A program made the translations under genes and the position numbers. The notes below the pieces were generated by a model that made no database searches, was not told where the DNA came from, and saw nothing but the letters and a program-made list of their open reading frames with translations. From Lichenicola cladoniae (lineage in GTDB: Bacteria > Pseudomonadota > Alphaproteobacteria > Acetobacterales > Acetobacteraceae), in NCBI RefSeq assembly GCF_013201075.1, contig NZ_CP053708.1, forward strand, positions 673,001 to 737,000: a stretch of DNA of 64,000 nucleotides, read 5' to 3'. Position 1 is the stretch's first letter. Every line of letters begins with the position of its first letter. Shown piece by piece: positions 45,221 to 56,855 of the stretch.

Positions 45221-45628
45221 ATGCCGATCGACGTCGAAATCGTCAGCCCGGAAAAGCGCCTGCTTGCCCGGGCTGTGGACATGGTCGTGGTGCCGGGCTC
45301 TGAAGGCGACCTTGCGGCGATGCCCGAGCATGCGCCGATGATCGTGCTGCTGCGCGGTGGCGTGGTATCGTTGCACCAGGGTACGCAGGTCACCGATCGG
45401 TTTTTCGTGGCTGGTGGCTTTGCAGAAATCACCGGCGATCGCTGCACCATCCTGGCGGACATGGCGGTTCCGGTATCGTCGTTGTCGCGACAGGATGGCG
45501 AAGCGCGGCTCCGACAGGCCGAGCAGGACTACGACACAGCCGACAAGAGCGACGTTACGCTACTGGAACCACTTCTGGATCGTATCCAGTCGGCACGCGC
45601 CTGGGTTGAAACGGCAGAAGTCGGTTAA
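45221..45628 (+). CDS. atpC: ATP synthase F1 epsilon subunit
   Basis: A 135-residue subunit of the central stalk that links gamma to the c-ring and regulates ATPase activity. It begins IDVEIVSPEKRLLARAVDMV, typical of the beta-sandwich N-terminal domain, followed by AMPEHAPMIVLLRGGVVSL. It is the last gene of the atpHAGDC cluster, ten bases after atpD. Confidence 0.95.
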   Translation: MPIDVEIVSPEKRLLARAVDMVVVPGSEGDLAAMPEHAPMIVLLRGGVVSLHQGTQVTDRFFVAGGFAEITGDRCTILADMAVPVSSLSRQDGEARLRQAEQDYDTADKSDVTLLEPLLDRIQSARAWVETAEVG

Positions 45629-45768
45629 CGTTAAAACACCGTTGCTGCTTTAAATGTTATCGAACGACGACCTCATCCCATTGTATGGGATAACGGACGA
45701 GTGCGCACCAAGGCTGCATTGACGACTGGCAGCACGCTGAACGGTGAAGCGCCTCGTACCGGAAGGTT

Positions 45769-47217
45769 ATGGATATCCAGGCCGCCAATTCCGACCACGG
45801 TCCCTTTTATTTTGATTCCGAAAAGATAGACATACAAAGAATACGCGCCCTGGTTGCACTGACGGGCGCAGGGTTCTGGGAATGGAGATGTTCCGATAAC
45901 CGATTGCGTCTCAGTCAAGAGATCCACCGGTTCATCGGCACTCCCGGCGAGACCATTTCGGAAACAGCCGAAGCCGCGCTGACGGTGGTTCATCCCGATG
46001 ATCTTGATGCCGTCACCATCGCTTTCGATAACATAACGGCCGGACGAAATTCGTCGATTACGCTTATTTGCCGTGTGCGCCACCAGGAAGGACACTTCAT
46101 CCGGGTGCTGTTCCGCGGACAGGTTGTAGAGCGCGACAGCGAGGGGCATCCAGGCGAGATTCTCGGGATCGCCGTGAAGTGCGACCAGGAAAGCCGGTTG
46201 CTTCTGCAGCACTATTGGCCGCAGGACGTGGAGAGTTTTCTCGACGATGCCGAGATCGCCGTCTGGCGCTTCGATAGTCGGTCGAACACAACGGTGCGCA
46301 GCCATCGGTCGAGCACCATGCTCGGCTACAGACCGGGCGACATCGCAGCGGGATGGCCGGGCTGGGTCGCCCTCATCCATGCCGACGACCGGATGCGCGT
46401 GCTCGACGGGGTGGAGCAGGCGACCCGGGACGGGGTCAAGACCTACCAGCAGGAATACCGGATGCTGTGCCGCGACGGCAGCTATCTGTGGATCCTGGAT
46501 CGTGTGCGTGTGCACGCGCACACGCTCGATGGCGGCATCGATGTGAGTTCCGGCCTGTTTATCGACATCAGCACCCAGGTCGCGGCGCGGCAGGCGCTGG
46601 AAGCCTTGTCGGTCACGGATGGACTGACCGGCATTTCCAACCGTCGCCAGTTCGATGACACCCTGACGGCGATGTGGGGTGGTTACGAGCGGTCCGGACG
46701 CCCCTTGTCGCTGCTGCTGATCGACGTCGATTTCTTCAAGCTGTTCAACGACCAGTATGGCCACCAGGCCGGGGACGAGTGCCTCCGCATCCTGTCGCAG
46801 GCGATGTCGCTGACTCTGCGGAAGGGTCTCGACCTGCTGGCGCGCTATGGCGGCGAGGAATTCGCGGTGCTTCTGCCGGACTGCCCTGCTGCCGAAGCGT
46901 GGCAGATCGCCGAGCGCATCCGGTCCACCATCTGCGCTCTGCGGATACGCCACGATGCCCGCCGCATCGGGATGCCGATCGTGACCGTCAGCATCGGGAT
47001 CGCAGCCAGCGACAGCCTTTTGATAGCACGTGCCGACCAGTTGGTCGGCGCGGCGGACGGCGCCCTGTATCGCGCGAAGCGGCTTGGACGGGATCGGACG
47101 GTGATCGCCTTCGAGGAGCCGGAAGACTCCGCCTCCGCGTCGCTCGACCTTGGCGGGTTCGACGCCTGGCCGCTGCCTCGCCCGGAAGTCCGGGCGGTTC
47201 AGCCTCTGCCGCGGTAG
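45769..47217 (+). CDS. PAS-PAS-GGDEF diguanylate cyclase
   Basis: A 482-residue cytoplasmic protein with two N-terminal PAS/PAC-type sensor regions (about residues 20-140 and 150-275; for example [20 protein letters not shown]) and a GGDEF domain from about residue 285, with the active site GGEEF at 361-365. The domain starts with [19 protein letters not shown] and has the metal-binding Asp in [13 protein letters not shown]. It should make cyclic di-GMP from GTP. The inhibitory site upstream of GGEEF reads KGLD where the canonical form is RxxD, so product inhibition may be weakened. No membrane segments. Convergent with queF, overlapping its end by 19 bases. Confidence 0.93.
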   Translation: MDIQAANSDHGPFYFDSEKIDIQRIRALVALTGAGFWEWRCSDNRLRLSQEIHRFIGTPGETISETAEAALTVVHPDDLDAVTIAFDNITAGRNSSITLICRVRHQEGHFIRVLFRGQVVERDSEGHPGEILGIAVKCDQESRLLLQHYWPQDVESFLDDAEIAVWRFDSRSNTTVRSHRSSTMLGYRPGDIAAGWPGWVALIHADDRMRVLDGVEQATRDGVKTYQQEYRMLCRDGSYLWILDRVRVHAHTLDGGIDVSSGLFIDISTQVAARQALEALSVTDGLTGISNRRQFDDTLTAMWGGYERSGRPLSLLLIDVDFFKLFNDQYGHQAGDECLRILSQAMSLTLRKGLDLLARYGGEEFAVLLPDCPAAEAWQIAERIRSTICALRIRHDARRIGMPIVTVSIGIAASDSLLIARADQLVGAADGALYRAKRLGRDRTVIAFEEPEDSASASLDLGGFDAWPLPRPEVRAVQPLPR

Positions 47218-47690
47218 CCCGGCACATCCTGAGAGGGCACCCAGACCCCGGCGGGCGGCTCCCCGGTCTGCCAGAACACGTCGATCGGCATGCCGCCCCG
47301 CGGATACCAGTATGCGCCGATGCGCAGCCATACCGGCGACAGGAGCTCTACCAGCGTCGTCGCCACCTGCAGAGAGCAAGCTTCATGGAACGAGCCATGG
47401 TTGCGGAAGCTGGTGAGGAACAGCTTCAGTGACTTGCTCTCGACGATCCAGTCGGCCGGTACGTAGTCGATCACCAGATGGGCGAAATCCGGCTGTCCGG
47501 TGACCGGGCAGAGCGAGGTGAACTCCGGCGCCGTGAAGCGCACCAGGTAATGACGGCCCGGATGCGGTGCCGGCACACGCTCCAGTTGCGCCTCGTCCGG
47601 GCTCGACGGCTGCGGCGTATGCCGCCCCAACTGCGTCAGTCCACCGGTGCCCTGCTCGCTCGCCGCGTCATCCATCGAACTCTTCTCCAT
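47199..47690 (-). CDS. queF: NADPH-dependent 7-cyano-7-deazaguanine reductase
   Basis: Last biosynthetic enzyme of the operon: it reduces preQ0 (7-cyano-7-deazaguanine) to preQ1 for insertion into tRNA as queuosine. At 163 residues it is the short, single-domain QueF type. It has the catalytic Cys in [19 protein letters not shown] and the substrate-binding [12 protein letters not shown] 47690 overlaps the queD stop by one base (TGATG). Chosen start gives an N-terminal extension of about 25 residues rich in polar residues. Confidence 0.94.
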   Translation of the reverse strand: MEKSSMDDAASEQGTGGLTQLGRHTPQPSSPDEAQLERVPAPHPGRHYLVRFTAPEFTSLCPVTGQPDFAHLVIDYVPADWIVESKSLKLFLTSFRNHGSFHEACSLQVATTLVELLSPVWLRIGAYWYPRGGMPIDVFWQTGEPPAGVWVPSQDVPGYRGRG

Positions 47691-48211
47691 CAGGCGATGC
47701 TCATGTCCGGCCGAAGCCACCAGCCCGGCCCTCCCGATTGCGACACGGGCAACATCTCCATCGGATCGCCGGTGAAGGTCACGGTGTTGGTCGGCGTTTC
47801 CTCGATGCGCATGCCGGCGCAGCGCAGCAGGCTGCCGTCCGCCTGCAGGATCGCACCGAGCTTGGCCATCAGCAGGCAGGCCATCAGCTCGGTGGTCGGA
47901 TCCCCGGGCGTGACCACGATTCGCTCCGCCCGTTCCGGTTCGTTGGCGCGAAACCAGGCCAGCAGCGGATCGGTGGACGACAGTTGCAGCGCGTGATCCA
48001 GCCGCTCGTCGACGAACCGGTGCCAGCGCGCCTTGGCCTGCTCGAACGGCACCAGCATGTTCGAGCTGCCATCCAGGGGGCCGGGCCGTACAGGTTGCAG
48101 CGTGACCGTGACGAACTCGTTGTGGCCGTGCGGCAGCGAGCAGCGTTCGGCGGCACCGGCGATCAGGCGGTGTCCCATCGAGAAGCGGCGGGTGAACTGC
48201 AGCTCAAGCAT
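47690..48211 (-). CDS. queD: 6-carboxytetrahydropterin synthase
   Basis: A 173-residue PTPS-fold enzyme that converts 7,8-dihydroneopterin triphosphate to 6-carboxytetrahydropterin, the second step from GTP toward queuosine. Zinc ligands are seen as His in FSMGHRLI and the pair in LPHGHNEF, with the catalytic Cys at CSLPHGH. ATG 48211 overlaps the queC stop by eight bases, so the frame is coupled. Confidence 0.92.
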   Translation of the reverse strand: MLELQFTRRFSMGHRLIAGAAERCSLPHGHNEFVTVTLQPVRPGPLDGSSNMLVPFEQAKARWHRFVDERLDHALQLSSTDPLLAWFRANEPERAERIVVTPGDPTTELMACLLMAKLGAILQADGSLLRCAGMRIEETPTNTVTFTGDPMEMLPVSQSGGPGWWLRPDMSIA

Positions 48212-48929
48212 GCGATACCCCCGCCCTGTATCGCTCCCAGCCGGAACGTCGCAGGTCGCAGGCGGGGCAGGTGCCGCAGCCGAAGCCCCACGCATGCCGG
48301 TGGGTGCGGTCGCCCAGGTAGCAGCTATGGCTCTCGTCTCGGATCAGCGTCACCAAGGGGGCGCCGCCGAGCCGTTCCGCCATGGCCCAGGTCTGGGCCT
48401 TGTCGATCCACATCAACGGTGTGTGCAGCACGAAGCGCGCATCCATGCCGAGGTTGAGCGCTACCTGCAGCGCCTTGATGGTGTCGTCGCGGCAGTCCGG
48501 GTAGCCGGAATAATCGGTCTCGCACATGCCGCCGACGATGTGGCGCAGGCCGCGCCGGGTCGCCAGGGCCGCCGCGAAGGTCAGGAACAGCAGGTTCCGG
48601 CCCGGCACGAACGTGTTCGGCAGCCCGTTCGCACCGAGGGTGATCTCGGCGTCACGGGTCAGCGCGGTGTCCGAAACCTGCGCGAGCGCATCCAGCGCCA
48701 ACGTATGGTCCGGGCCCAGCCTGTCCGCCCAGGCACCGTCGATCGCGCCCAGCCCGGTCCGGATCGAGGCGCGGCAATCGAGCTCGACCCGGTGGCGCTG
48801 GCCGTATTCGAAGCCGAGCGTCTCGATCCGGCCGAACCGCTCTAGGGCCCAGGCCAGGCAGGTCGCGGAATCCTGGCCGCCGGACAGCAGCACCAGCGCG
48901 CCGTCATTGCCCACCGGCTCGGCCATCAT
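48204..48929 (-). CDS. queC: 7-cyano-7-deazaguanine synthase
   Basis: A 241-residue ATP-dependent enzyme that turns 7-carboxy-7-deazaguanine into preQ0. The PP-loop motif is [15 protein letters not shown] near the N-terminus, and the C-terminal zinc site is [12 protein letters not shown] with a further Cys upstream. Two adjacent ATG codons (48929 and 48926) are possible starts; both overlap the queE stop (ATGATGG). The reading frame also opens further upstream, but that part overlaps queE and is not coding here. Confidence 0.95.
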   Translation of the reverse strand: MMAEPVGNDGALVLLSGGQDSATCLAWALERFGRIETLGFEYGQRHRVELDCRASIRTGLGAIDGAWADRLGPDHTLALDALAQVSDTALTRDAEITLGANGLPNTFVPGRNLLFLTFAAALATRRGLRHIVGGMCETDYSGYPDCRDDTIKALQVALNLGMDARFVLHTPLMWIDKAQTWAMAERLGGAPLVTLIRDESHSCYLGDRTHRHAWGFGCGTCPACDLRRSGWERYRAGVSHA

Positions 48930-49558
48930 GGGATCCCGATCATCTTGTGCGTCTGCACGCTGAGCCGCCATTGCGGATGCGCCAGGCAATAGGCCACCGC
49001 GGCCTCGGTGTTGGCCGCCCGCGCGAGACCGTCCATCGGCTGCAGGAAGAAGTGGTCGAATGCCAGCCCGGCCAGGCTTTCGGGATCGATGTCGGTTTGC
49101 GGGAACACCAGCTTGAGCTCGGCACCTGTCCGCTGGACCATCGGGTTCCCGGCCTTCGGGCTGACGCACACCCAGTCGATTCCGGCCGGGGCCGCCAGCG
49201 TGCCGTTGGTCTCGACCGCGATCTCGAAGCCGCGTGCATGCATCGCCGCGAGCAGCAGGTCGTCGATCTGCAGCAGTGGCTCGCCACCGGTGAACACCAC
49301 GAACCGCCGGGTGCTGCCGCCGGGCCAGCAGGCCAGGATCGCGTCGGCCAGCGCCGTCGCATCGGCGAAGCGGCCGCCGCCCTCGCCGTCCATCCCGATG
49401 AAGTCGGTATCGCAGAAACGGCATGCGGCTTCGGCCCGGTCCTGCTCGCGGCCGGACCACAGGTTGCAGCCGGTGAACCGGCAGAACACCGACGCACGCC
49501 CCGCCTGCGCCCCCTCGCCCTGGAGGGTCGCGAACATTTCCTTCACCGCATAGGCCAT
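48926..49558 (-). CDS. queE: 7-carboxy-7-deazaguanine synthase (radical SAM)
   Basis: A 210-residue radical-SAM enzyme that rearranges 6-carboxytetrahydropterin to 7-carboxy-7-deazaguanine. After [16 protein letters not shown], the cluster-binding cysteines are spaced C-x14-C-x2-C (Cys in TGCNLW, then CRFCDTDF) in place of the usual C-x3-C-x2-C, a known variant in some QueE proteins. The SAM-binding FTGGEPLLQ follows. It is the first gene of the queE-queC-queD-queF operon. ATG 49558 gives the conserved start. Confidence 0.94.
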   Translation of the reverse strand: MAYAVKEMFATLQGEGAQAGRASVFCRFTGCNLWSGREQDRAEAACRFCDTDFIGMDGEGGGRFADATALADAILACWPGGSTRRFVVFTGGEPLLQIDDLLLAAMHARGFEIAVETNGTLAAPAGIDWVCVSPKAGNPMVQRTGAELKLVFPQTDIDPESLAGLAFDHFFLQPMDGLARAANTEAAVAYCLAHPQWRLSVQTHKMIGIP

Positions 49559-49684
49559 GACGCAGCCATGTCGGTCAGCCGCCGTTCTTTCGCAAGCCTT
49601 TCTTCCCGGGAACCGGACCCGCGCCGCAATCCAGGCACGCATCCTGCAGGCTGCGGCTGTTCACAACCGTCCGGGGACGCCGCC

Positions 49685-50746
49685 TTGCGCATCGATCTTG
49701 CCCTCCTGTCCGCCGCCTTGCTGCTCCTGGCGGTTCCGGACGCCCGCGCCGCAGCCGCGCCGATCAAGGTGCGGGTGGTGGTGGTCGCCAATTTCGAGGA
49801 TGGCGCCGACACCGGCGACGCACCCGGCGAATTCCAGGACTGGGTCGAGCGCGAGCACCTGGACGAGACGGTGCCGGTGCGCGGTGCACCGGACGTGGTG
49901 CGCCGGAACCGCCAGGGCCTGTACGGGATGGTGCTGCGCCATGGCGTGACCGACCTCGCCGCGTTCGTGCTCGATCCGCGCTTCGACCTGCGCCACACCT
50001 ACTGGCTGTTTACCGGCATTTCCGGCGTGGACCCACGCGCCGCCTCGGTCGGAAGTGCCGCCTGGGCGCGCTGGGTGGTCGATGGCGACGAACTGCGCGA
50101 GATCGACGACCGCACCCTGCCGGCCGGCTGGCCCTATGGGTTGTGGGCGATCGGCGCCGAACGTCCGAACCAGCTCCCCAATAATCCCAACCATTTCGGC
50201 TCGGTGACCGACGTGGCCCAGCTCACCAAGGCCTACCGGCTCAACCAGCGGCTGGCAGCCTGGGCCTTCGACCTGACCCGCAATATCGTCCTGGCCGACA
50301 CCGACAGCCTGCGTCGTCACCGCGCTGCCTGGACGGGCTTTCCCCAGGCGCAGCGGCCACCCTTCGTGCTGATGGGCGAGACGCTCGGTGCCCGCCGCTA
50401 CTGGCACGGCGAGCCGCGCACGCGCTGGGCCGAGGACTGGGTCAGGCTGTGGACGGCGGGCCGGGGCCTGTTCGTCATGACCAACATGGAGAGCCAGATC
50501 TACGAGAAGGAGATGCTGGTGCTGGCCGCGCAGGGCTTCGTCGACGCGAACCGCATCATGGTCCTGCGGACCGCCAGCAACTTCTCCGAACCGCCGCCCG
50601 GCACCGGCGTCACCGCCTCGATCGGCGACGAGGAGCCCGGCCAGGTGGCGGCGTTCGACAGCAACCAGCGCGTCGGAGCGCCGGTGCTGCACGAACTGCT
50701 GGCCCACTGGGATCGCTACGAGAACACGATCCCGGGCGGTAAGTGA
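49685..50746 (+). CDS. NUP-family (purine nucleoside permease-like) periplasmic protein
   Basis: An exported protein of about 353 residues matching the NUP family (PF06516). Recognisable stretches are the start of the mature protein KVRVVVVANFEDGADTGD, the ALDPRFDL-like LDPRFDLRHTYWLFTGISGV, GSAAWARWVV, and MTNMESQIYEKEMLVLAA. Apart from the signal peptide (DLALLSAALLLLAVPDARA) there are no membrane helices, so the name permease is doubtful; the fold is related to nucleoside phosphorylases. TTG 49685 gives a clean signal peptide; ATG 49568 is an alternative that lies only ten bases from the divergent queE start. Its neighbourhood hints at a nucleoside or deazapurine role, which is inference. 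Confidence 0.8.
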   Translation: MRIDLALLSAALLLLAVPDARAAAAPIKVRVVVVANFEDGADTGDAPGEFQDWVEREHLDETVPVRGAPDVVRRNRQGLYGMVLRHGVTDLAAFVLDPRFDLRHTYWLFTGISGVDPRAASVGSAAWARWVVDGDELREIDDRTLPAGWPYGLWAIGAERPNQLPNNPNHFGSVTDVAQLTKAYRLNQRLAAWAFDLTRNIVLADTDSLRRHRAAWTGFPQAQRPPFVLMGETLGARRYWHGEPRTRWAEDWVRLWTAGRGLFVMTNMESQIYEKEMLVLAAQGFVDANRIMVLRTASNFSEPPPGTGVTASIGDEEPGQVAAFDSNQRVGAPVLHELLAHWDRYENTIPGGK

Positions 50747-50758
50747 GCCGTTTGCCGA

Positions 50759-51784
<1,026 letters not shown>

Positions 51785-51820
51785 TTGCGTGGGCGTCCTC
51801 GGTAGTTGCAGCAATCGGGT

Positions 51821-52270
51821 CTATCCCGGCACCATCAGCGTCTCGAGCACCGCCCGCAACTCCCCGGGGATCGGCACCGGTCGATTATCGGACCGGTCCA
51901 CCATCACATGTATAAAATGCCCCTGCGCCGAGGCCTGCTCGGCATCCGCCCTGAACAAGCCGATCTCGTAGCGAACGCTGGATCGTCCGAGCGACCCCAC
52001 CCGTAGCCCGGCATTGATATCGTCGGGGAAAGCCAGCGGCGCGAAATACCGGCAACCGCTTTCCACCACCAGGCCGATCACGTCGCTACGCTGCAGGTCG
52101 AACGCGGTGAGTGCCAGCATCATCCTGGTGATCGTGGTGTCGAAGAAGCTGTAGTAGATCGCGTTGTTGACGTGGGCGTAGCCGTCATTGTCGCTCCAGC
52201 GCGTGGTGAGCCGGTTGAACCACCGGTAGCTGACCAGCCGATCCGGTGGTGCCCTGTTCCCGTCCGCCAT
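51821..52270 (-). CDS. Acyl-CoA thioesterase (hotdog fold)
   Basis: A 149-residue single-domain hotdog-fold protein of the 4HBT/YbgC group, which hydrolyses acyl-CoA thioesters in the cytoplasm. The signature is TTRWSDNDGYAHVNNAIYYSFFDT with the catalytic Asp (R-W-S-D-N-D-x-x-x-H-V-N-N). ATG 52270 is preceded by GCGAGG and gives the usual length; the frame extends upstream without homology. It diverges from the small unknown gene next to it. Confidence 0.88.
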   Translation of the reverse strand: MADGNRAPPDRLVSYRWFNRLTTRWSDNDGYAHVNNAIYYSFFDTTITRMMLALTAFDLQRSDVIGLVVESGCRYFAPLAFPDDINAGLRVGSLGRSSVRYEIGLFRADAEQASAQGHFIHVMVDRSDNRPVPIPGELRAVLETLMVPG

Positions 52271-52370
52271 CGCCTCGCCCCCGTCCGCCTTCTGCCTTGC
52301 GATGCAAGGTGATTCGAGGGTACCCCGTTCGTCCACGACCACCCGTTCTTTCATGACCGAGGACTGCCGC

Positions 52371-52682
52371 ATGGACCGCGACGAGCTGACTGCCTGGGCG
52401 CTGAAGAACGGCTGGCGGATGATTGCCGATTGTCCCAGCCTGACCAAGCCGCGCAATCCCAAGGAAGCTATCGTGCGGATGGTGTTCAAGACCACCGTGG
52501 TCAATCTCGAGGTCAAGAAGCCGGCCGGTAAATGGGAAAAGGTTTCCGGCGCCAGCTATGCCGCCGTCGTCGCCGATCCGGAGACCGATGTGCCGCAGGG
52601 GCTGGGCTTCGAGACCATCCCGAGCTTCAACACGCTGATGCGCGAAAACAAGGACGCCCAGGTGTTCTCCGCCTTCAAGTAG
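52371..52682 (+). CDS. Small conserved-looking protein of unknown function
   Basis: A 103-residue soluble protein with no export signal or membrane segments. It reads as a mixed alpha/beta domain (for example ELTAWALKNGWRMIADCPSL and FKTTVVNLEVKKPAGKWEKV). I recognise no family. ATG 52371 is chosen because it follows GAGGA at proper spacing; ATG 52353 lacks one. Good third-position GC supports coding. Confidence 0.7.
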   Translation: MDRDELTAWALKNGWRMIADCPSLTKPRNPKEAIVRMVFKTTVVNLEVKKPAGKWEKVSGASYAAVVADPETDVPQGLGFETIPSFNTLMRENKDAQVFSAFK

Positions 52683-52802
52683 CAGCGCACACAAGCCCGG
52701 CGCACTGCCGCATCACAACGGTGGGGGCAGGGGAGCCAATCCCGGGATCGGGTGTTCATCGCGGGATTGCGCGGTGGCGCGCTTCGGGAAAGGAACATAA
52801 TC

Positions 52803-53960
52803 ATGAGCATCCTGTCGGCGCTCGGTCTGCAATCGGGCCGGAAAATTCGCTACGCCGTGGTGGGTCTGGGAGACATCGCTCAGGAGGCATTCCTGCCGGG
52901 CGTGGCCCACACCGGTAACTCGGAACTGACCGCTTTCGTCACGGGTGACGAAGAGAAAGCCCAGCTGGTCGGTGAGAAATATGGCGTCGAGGCCTGCTAT
53001 GGCTACGACCAGTTCGACGAGATGCTTGCCTCCGGCACCGTCGACGCACTCTATCTGGCAACGCCGAACTGGCGTCATGCCGAGTTCATCGTCCCCGCGC
53101 TCAAGGCCGGCATCCATGTGCTGGCCGAGAAGCCGCTCGAGATCTCGACTGCGAAGTGCCAGGAGATCCTGGATGCGCAGAAGGGATCGACCGCCAAGCT
53201 GATGGTCGCGTATCGGCTGCATTTCGAGCCGGCAACGCTGTCGATGATCGAGCGGATCCGTGCCGGCGACCTGGGCGAGCTGATCTCGTTCAACAGCACG
53301 TTCGCGCAGATGGTCGATCCGGCCAACCACCGCGCCGCCAACGGCATCGAGGGCGGACCGATTTTCGACCTGGGCCCCTACCCGGTCAATGCCGCCCGTT
53401 ACGTCTTCGGCGACGAGCCGACCGAAGTGGTGTCCGCGATCGGCACCCGCCATCCGCAGGCGGGGTTCACCGGCGATTTCGACGATACCGTCGCGGTCAC
53501 GCTGCGGTTTCCGGGCGACCGGCTGGCGCAGTTCAGCCTCAGCTACTACGCCAACGCGATCGACACCTACACCGTGGCCGGCACCAAGGGCAGCATCGTG
53601 ATGAGCCCGGCGTTCATGTACGGGATGTCGCTGGAGCAGGCGATCACCATCGGTGACAGCAAGTCGAGCAAGAGCTTCAAGAGCACCGATCAATTCGGCG
53701 GCGAGCTGAAGTATTTCTCTGACTGCATCCTCAACGACCAGGACCCGGAGCCCGACGGCGAGGAAGGCTATGCCGACGTTCGCGTGCTGGAGGGCATCGT
53801 CAAGGCGCTGAAAAGCGGCACCTCGGAAAAGCTTGCTCCCTTCACCCGCACGAAGCGGATCGATACGGCGCAGGTGCAGACGCTGGGCGCCGAGAAGACC
53901 CCGGAACTGGTCAACGCCTCCAATCCGGGCAAAGGTAAGGACAAGGCACCCGCAAACTGA
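52803..53960 (+). CDS. Gfo/Idh/MocA-family oxidoreductase (glucose-fructose oxidoreductase-like)
   Basis: A 385-residue NAD(P)-dependent enzyme. The N-terminal Rossmann fold opens [19 protein letters not shown], the catalytic Lys is in EKPLEIS, and the C-terminal domain has [16 protein letters not shown], a hallmark of GFOR-like members. It likely oxidises or reduces a sugar. No Tat signal precedes it, unlike the periplasmic Zymomonas enzyme. The C-terminus has a Lys-rich tail. ATG 52803 follows AAAGGAA. Confidence 0.9.
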   Translation: MSILSALGLQSGRKIRYAVVGLGDIAQEAFLPGVAHTGNSELTAFVTGDEEKAQLVGEKYGVEACYGYDQFDEMLASGTVDALYLATPNWRHAEFIVPALKAGIHVLAEKPLEISTAKCQEILDAQKGSTAKLMVAYRLHFEPATLSMIERIRAGDLGELISFNSTFAQMVDPANHRAANGIEGGPIFDLGPYPVNAARYVFGDEPTEVVSAIGTRHPQAGFTGDFDDTVAVTLRFPGDRLAQFSLSYYANAIDTYTVAGTKGSIVMSPAFMYGMSLEQAITIGDSKSSKSFKSTDQFGGELKYFSDCILNDQDPEPDGEEGYADVRVLEGIVKALKSGTSEKLAPFTRTKRIDTAQVQTLGAEKTPELVNASNPGKGKDKAPAN

Positions 53961-53970
53961 CCAGCGGCGC

Positions 53971-54002
53971 GGGCGTGCGGGCCGTCAGGCCGTCGCACGC
54001 CC
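53971..54002 (+). terminator. Hairpin between the oxidoreductase gene and cysK
   Basis: GGGCGTGCG and CGCACGCCC form a perfect nine-base-pair stem; the loop contains a second small GGCC/GGCC stem. Only a short T run follows (CTTCC), so termination may be partial. Confidence 0.55.
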
Positions 54003-54024
54003 TTCCATACGGAGTATCAGGATC

Positions 54025-54939
54025 ATGAAGGCCAACAGCGTTCTGCAGACCATCGGCAAGACGCCACATATCCGGGTCAGCCGCCTGTTCCCGGATGCCG
54101 AAGTCTGGATCAAGTCCGAGCGAAGCAATCCGGGCGGCTCGATCAAGGACCGGATCGCGGTGGCCATGGTGGAAGCAGCCGAGGCCAGCGGGGCGCTCAG
54201 GCCCGGCGGCACCATCATCGAACCGACGTCGGGCAATACCGGCATCGGGCTGGCGATGGTTGCAGCGGTTAAGGGCTACAAGCTGATCCTGGTGATGCCG
54301 GACTCGATGTCGGTCGAGCGTCGCCGGCTGATGCAGGCCTACGGCGCCACCTTTGATCTGACGCCCAGAGCCGGCGGCATGAAAGCGGCAATCGCGCGTG
54401 CGCACGAACTGGCTGCCGAGCAGCCGGGCGCATGGATCCCACAACAGTTCGACAACCCGGCCAACATTGACGTTCATGTCCGCACCACCGCCGAGGAGAT
54501 CCTGGCCGACTTCCCGGACGGGATCGACGTCATGATCACCGGTGTCGGTACCGGCGGCCATATTACCGGCGCCGCGATGGTCCTGAGGCAGCGCTTTCCG
54601 AAGCTGAAGGTATTCGCGGTCGAGCCGGCGCTTTCCCCGGTGATTTCAGGCGGCGATCCGGGACCACATCCGATCCAGGGCATCGGTGCCGGCTTCATCC
54701 CAAAGAACCTGCACACCGACCTGTTGGACGGCGTGATCGAAGTCGATGCCGAGGAAGCCCGCGAATTCGCCCGTCGATCGGCACGGCAGGAGGGGCTGCT
54801 GGTCGGCATCTCTTCCGGTGCCACGCTTGCCGCGATCGCGAAGAAGCTGCCGGAGCTCGAGAAAGGCGCAGTCATACTCGGATTCAACTACGATACCGGC
54901 GAGCGGTATTTGTCCGTGCCGGACTTCCTGCCGGGATAG
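54025..54939 (+). CDS. cysK: Cysteine synthase (O-acetylserine sulfhydrylase)
   Basis: A 304-residue PLP-dependent enzyme that makes cysteine from O-acetylserine and sulfide, the step after CysE. It starts [20 protein letters not shown], the PLP lysine lies in [11 protein letters not shown], the substrate loop is [13 protein letters not shown], and the phosphate-binding [12 protein letters not shown] follows. Typical for CysK, although CysM or a related beta-synthase cannot be fully excluded. ATG 54025 is preceded by GGAG and CAGGA. Confidence 0.93.
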   Translation: MKANSVLQTIGKTPHIRVSRLFPDAEVWIKSERSNPGGSIKDRIAVAMVEAAEASGALRPGGTIIEPTSGNTGIGLAMVAAVKGYKLILVMPDSMSVERRRLMQAYGATFDLTPRAGGMKAAIARAHELAAEQPGAWIPQQFDNPANIDVHVRTTAEEILADFPDGIDVMITGVGTGGHITGAAMVLRQRFPKLKVFAVEPALSPVISGGDPGPHPIQGIGAGFIPKNLHTDLLDGVIEVDAEEAREFARRSARQEGLLVGISSGATLAAIAKKLPELEKGAVILGFNYDTGERYLSVPDFLPG

Positions 54940-55088
54940 GTGCATCTGAAGGATGGGCGGCGCAGGGCGGGATGGACGATGCCCGCCGCGCTCCTTGTGC
55001 TGATTCGACCGCCTGAACATGCGCCTCCGAGGCCGGTAAGCATTTACTAACCTGAACCTGCGACGATCGATGACCATCCATCAGCAAG

Positions 55089-56831
55089 ATGAGCATCGTC
55101 ATGCAGCAGATACCGCGTCCGCAATCCGGCCGCGAACGACGAGGCCTGTCTCCAAGTCTCGGAACCAAGCTGAGTTCGGGCTTCGCTTTGCTGACCATCC
55201 TGTCGATGGCAATGGGCGTCCTGGCGCTCGACCGGATGAGTGCGATGAACATCGCGGCGGCGCACATCCGCGACGACTCTCTTCCGAGCGAACTTCTGGC
55301 CGGGAAGCTGGCACTCGACCTGCAGGATGTGCGGCGCTGGGAAGCGCGCTACATGGTGACGAATGCGTTCGACAAGACCGAGCGCAAGGATCTCAAGGTA
55401 AAGCTGGCTGCGGCGGTGGACGCCGTGGACCGGGTGCGCCGCCGCTATGACGGACTTCTCGATCCCAATACGCAGCGCAAGCGATACACAACGGTGTTCG
55501 ACCGGGTCTGGCCCGCCTACCGTGACGACCTGCAGAATACCGTCAAGCTGCAGGATGACGGGCAGGTGTTCCCGGCACTTCTCAACTACAAGACCAAGTC
55601 GGATGCCGATTTCGAAACGCTCATCGACTTCATGCAATCCGACATAAACTACAACCAGACCGGCGGGCTGGCTGCGGGGGACGTCAGTCGTAACGTCTAC
55701 CACGCGACATGGTGGATGATCGTTGCGGGCATCGTTGTCTCGTTCTGCCTCAGCCTGACCACGGCTTTCGGGCTGATCCGGCATATCTCGGGTCCGATCC
55801 GGACAATGACCACCGCGATGCGACGTCTGGCCGGACGGGACATGAATGCCACGGTTCCCAGCCTCGAGCGTGGCGACGAGATCGGCCGGATGGCCGAAGC
55901 CGTGCAGGTCTTCAAGGACAACATGCTTGCCGCCGACCGGCTGCTGGCGGAACAGGCCGCCGAGCGCGAGGCGCGCCAGCAGCGCAGTCTGCGTCTGGAA
56001 ACGCTCGTCGGGGTTTTCGAGCAACGGATCGGCAGCACCGTCTCGGTGCTGACCTCCTCGTCCGTCGAGATGGAATCCACTGCGAGGTCGATGACGGACA
56101 CCGCCGTGGTCACCGATCGGCAGGCGACCCAGGTGGCCCGTGCCGCCGAGGATTCCAGCTTGGGCGTGCAGACCGTGGCTGCGGCATCCGAGCAGCTTGC
56201 TTCTTCCATCACCGAGATCAATCGTCAGGTTTCCGCCTCGTCCATTCTCACCAACAAGGTCGTGGACAGCGTGCGGAAGACCGACGACACGGTGCGGGCG
56301 CTGGCAGAAAGTGCCGGGCGCATCGGCCAGGTCGTCGGCCTGATCAACACCATCGCCAGCCAGACCAACCTGCTGGCCCTCAACGCGACCATCGAGGCGG
56401 CTCGCGCCGGCGATGCGGGCAGGGGCTTCGCAGTCGTCGCCTCGGAAGTCAGAAGCCTTGCCCACCAGACGGCGCGGGCAACCGACGAGATCGGTGGCCA
56501 GATCGCTCAGGTGCAGCAGGCGACGAACCGGGCTGTTCAGGCCATGACCGAGATCGCCGCGATGATCGAGGAGGTCAGCGCCGTCACGATCTCGATTGCC
56601 GCCGCGGTCGAGCAGCAGGGTGCCGCGACCGCGGAGATCGCGCGAAATGTGCAGCAGACAGCAGTGAGCACCCGGATCGTGACGACCAATATCGCCGGGG
56701 TCAGCCGTGCGGTGAACGATACCGGCGGCACGGCCAGGCAGGTACTGGGTGCTGCCGGTAACCTCTCACGTCAGGCCGGGCACCTGTCGTCCGAAGTGGA
56801 CAGCTTCATTTCCCAGGTTCGTCTCTGTTGA
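55089..56831 (+). CDS. Methyl-accepting chemotaxis protein
   Basis: A 580-residue inner-membrane chemoreceptor. The first transmembrane helix follows a short N-terminus ([20 protein letters not shown]), then a periplasmic four-helix-bundle-type sensor domain, a second helix ([20 protein letters not shown]), a HAMP domain (about residues 240-295) and the signalling domain. Its hairpin tip reads [20 protein letters not shown], the strictly conserved CheA/CheW contact. No che genes adjoin it. The ligand is unknown. A second ATG at 55101 is an alternative start. Confidence 0.93.
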   Translation: MSIVMQQIPRPQSGRERRGLSPSLGTKLSSGFALLTILSMAMGVLALDRMSAMNIAAAHIRDDSLPSELLAGKLALDLQDVRRWEARYMVTNAFDKTERKDLKVKLAAAVDAVDRVRRRYDGLLDPNTQRKRYTTVFDRVWPAYRDDLQNTVKLQDDGQVFPALLNYKTKSDADFETLIDFMQSDINYNQTGGLAAGDVSRNVYHATWWMIVAGIVVSFCLSLTTAFGLIRHISGPIRTMTTAMRRLAGRDMNATVPSLERGDEIGRMAEAVQVFKDNMLAADRLLAEQAAEREARQQRSLRLETLVGVFEQRIGSTVSVLTSSSVEMESTARSMTDTAVVTDRQATQVARAAEDSSLGVQTVAAASEQLASSITEINRQVSASSILTNKVVDSVRKTDDTVRALAESAGRIGQVVGLINTIASQTNLLALNATIEAARAGDAGRGFAVVASEVRSLAHQTARATDEIGGQIAQVQQATNRAVQAMTEIAAMIEEVSAVTISIAAAVEQQGAATAEIARNVQQTAVSTRIVTTNIAGVSRAVNDTGGTARQVLGAAGNLSRQAGHLSSEVDSFISQVRLC

Positions 56832-56855
56832 GCCGAACGCTCCGTAGGCCCGGTC

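Noticed and set aside
48947-49567. Plus-strand frame running into the NUP gene, upstream of its start
   Set aside because: It overlies queE on the other strand; the NUP homology starts only after about 49685.
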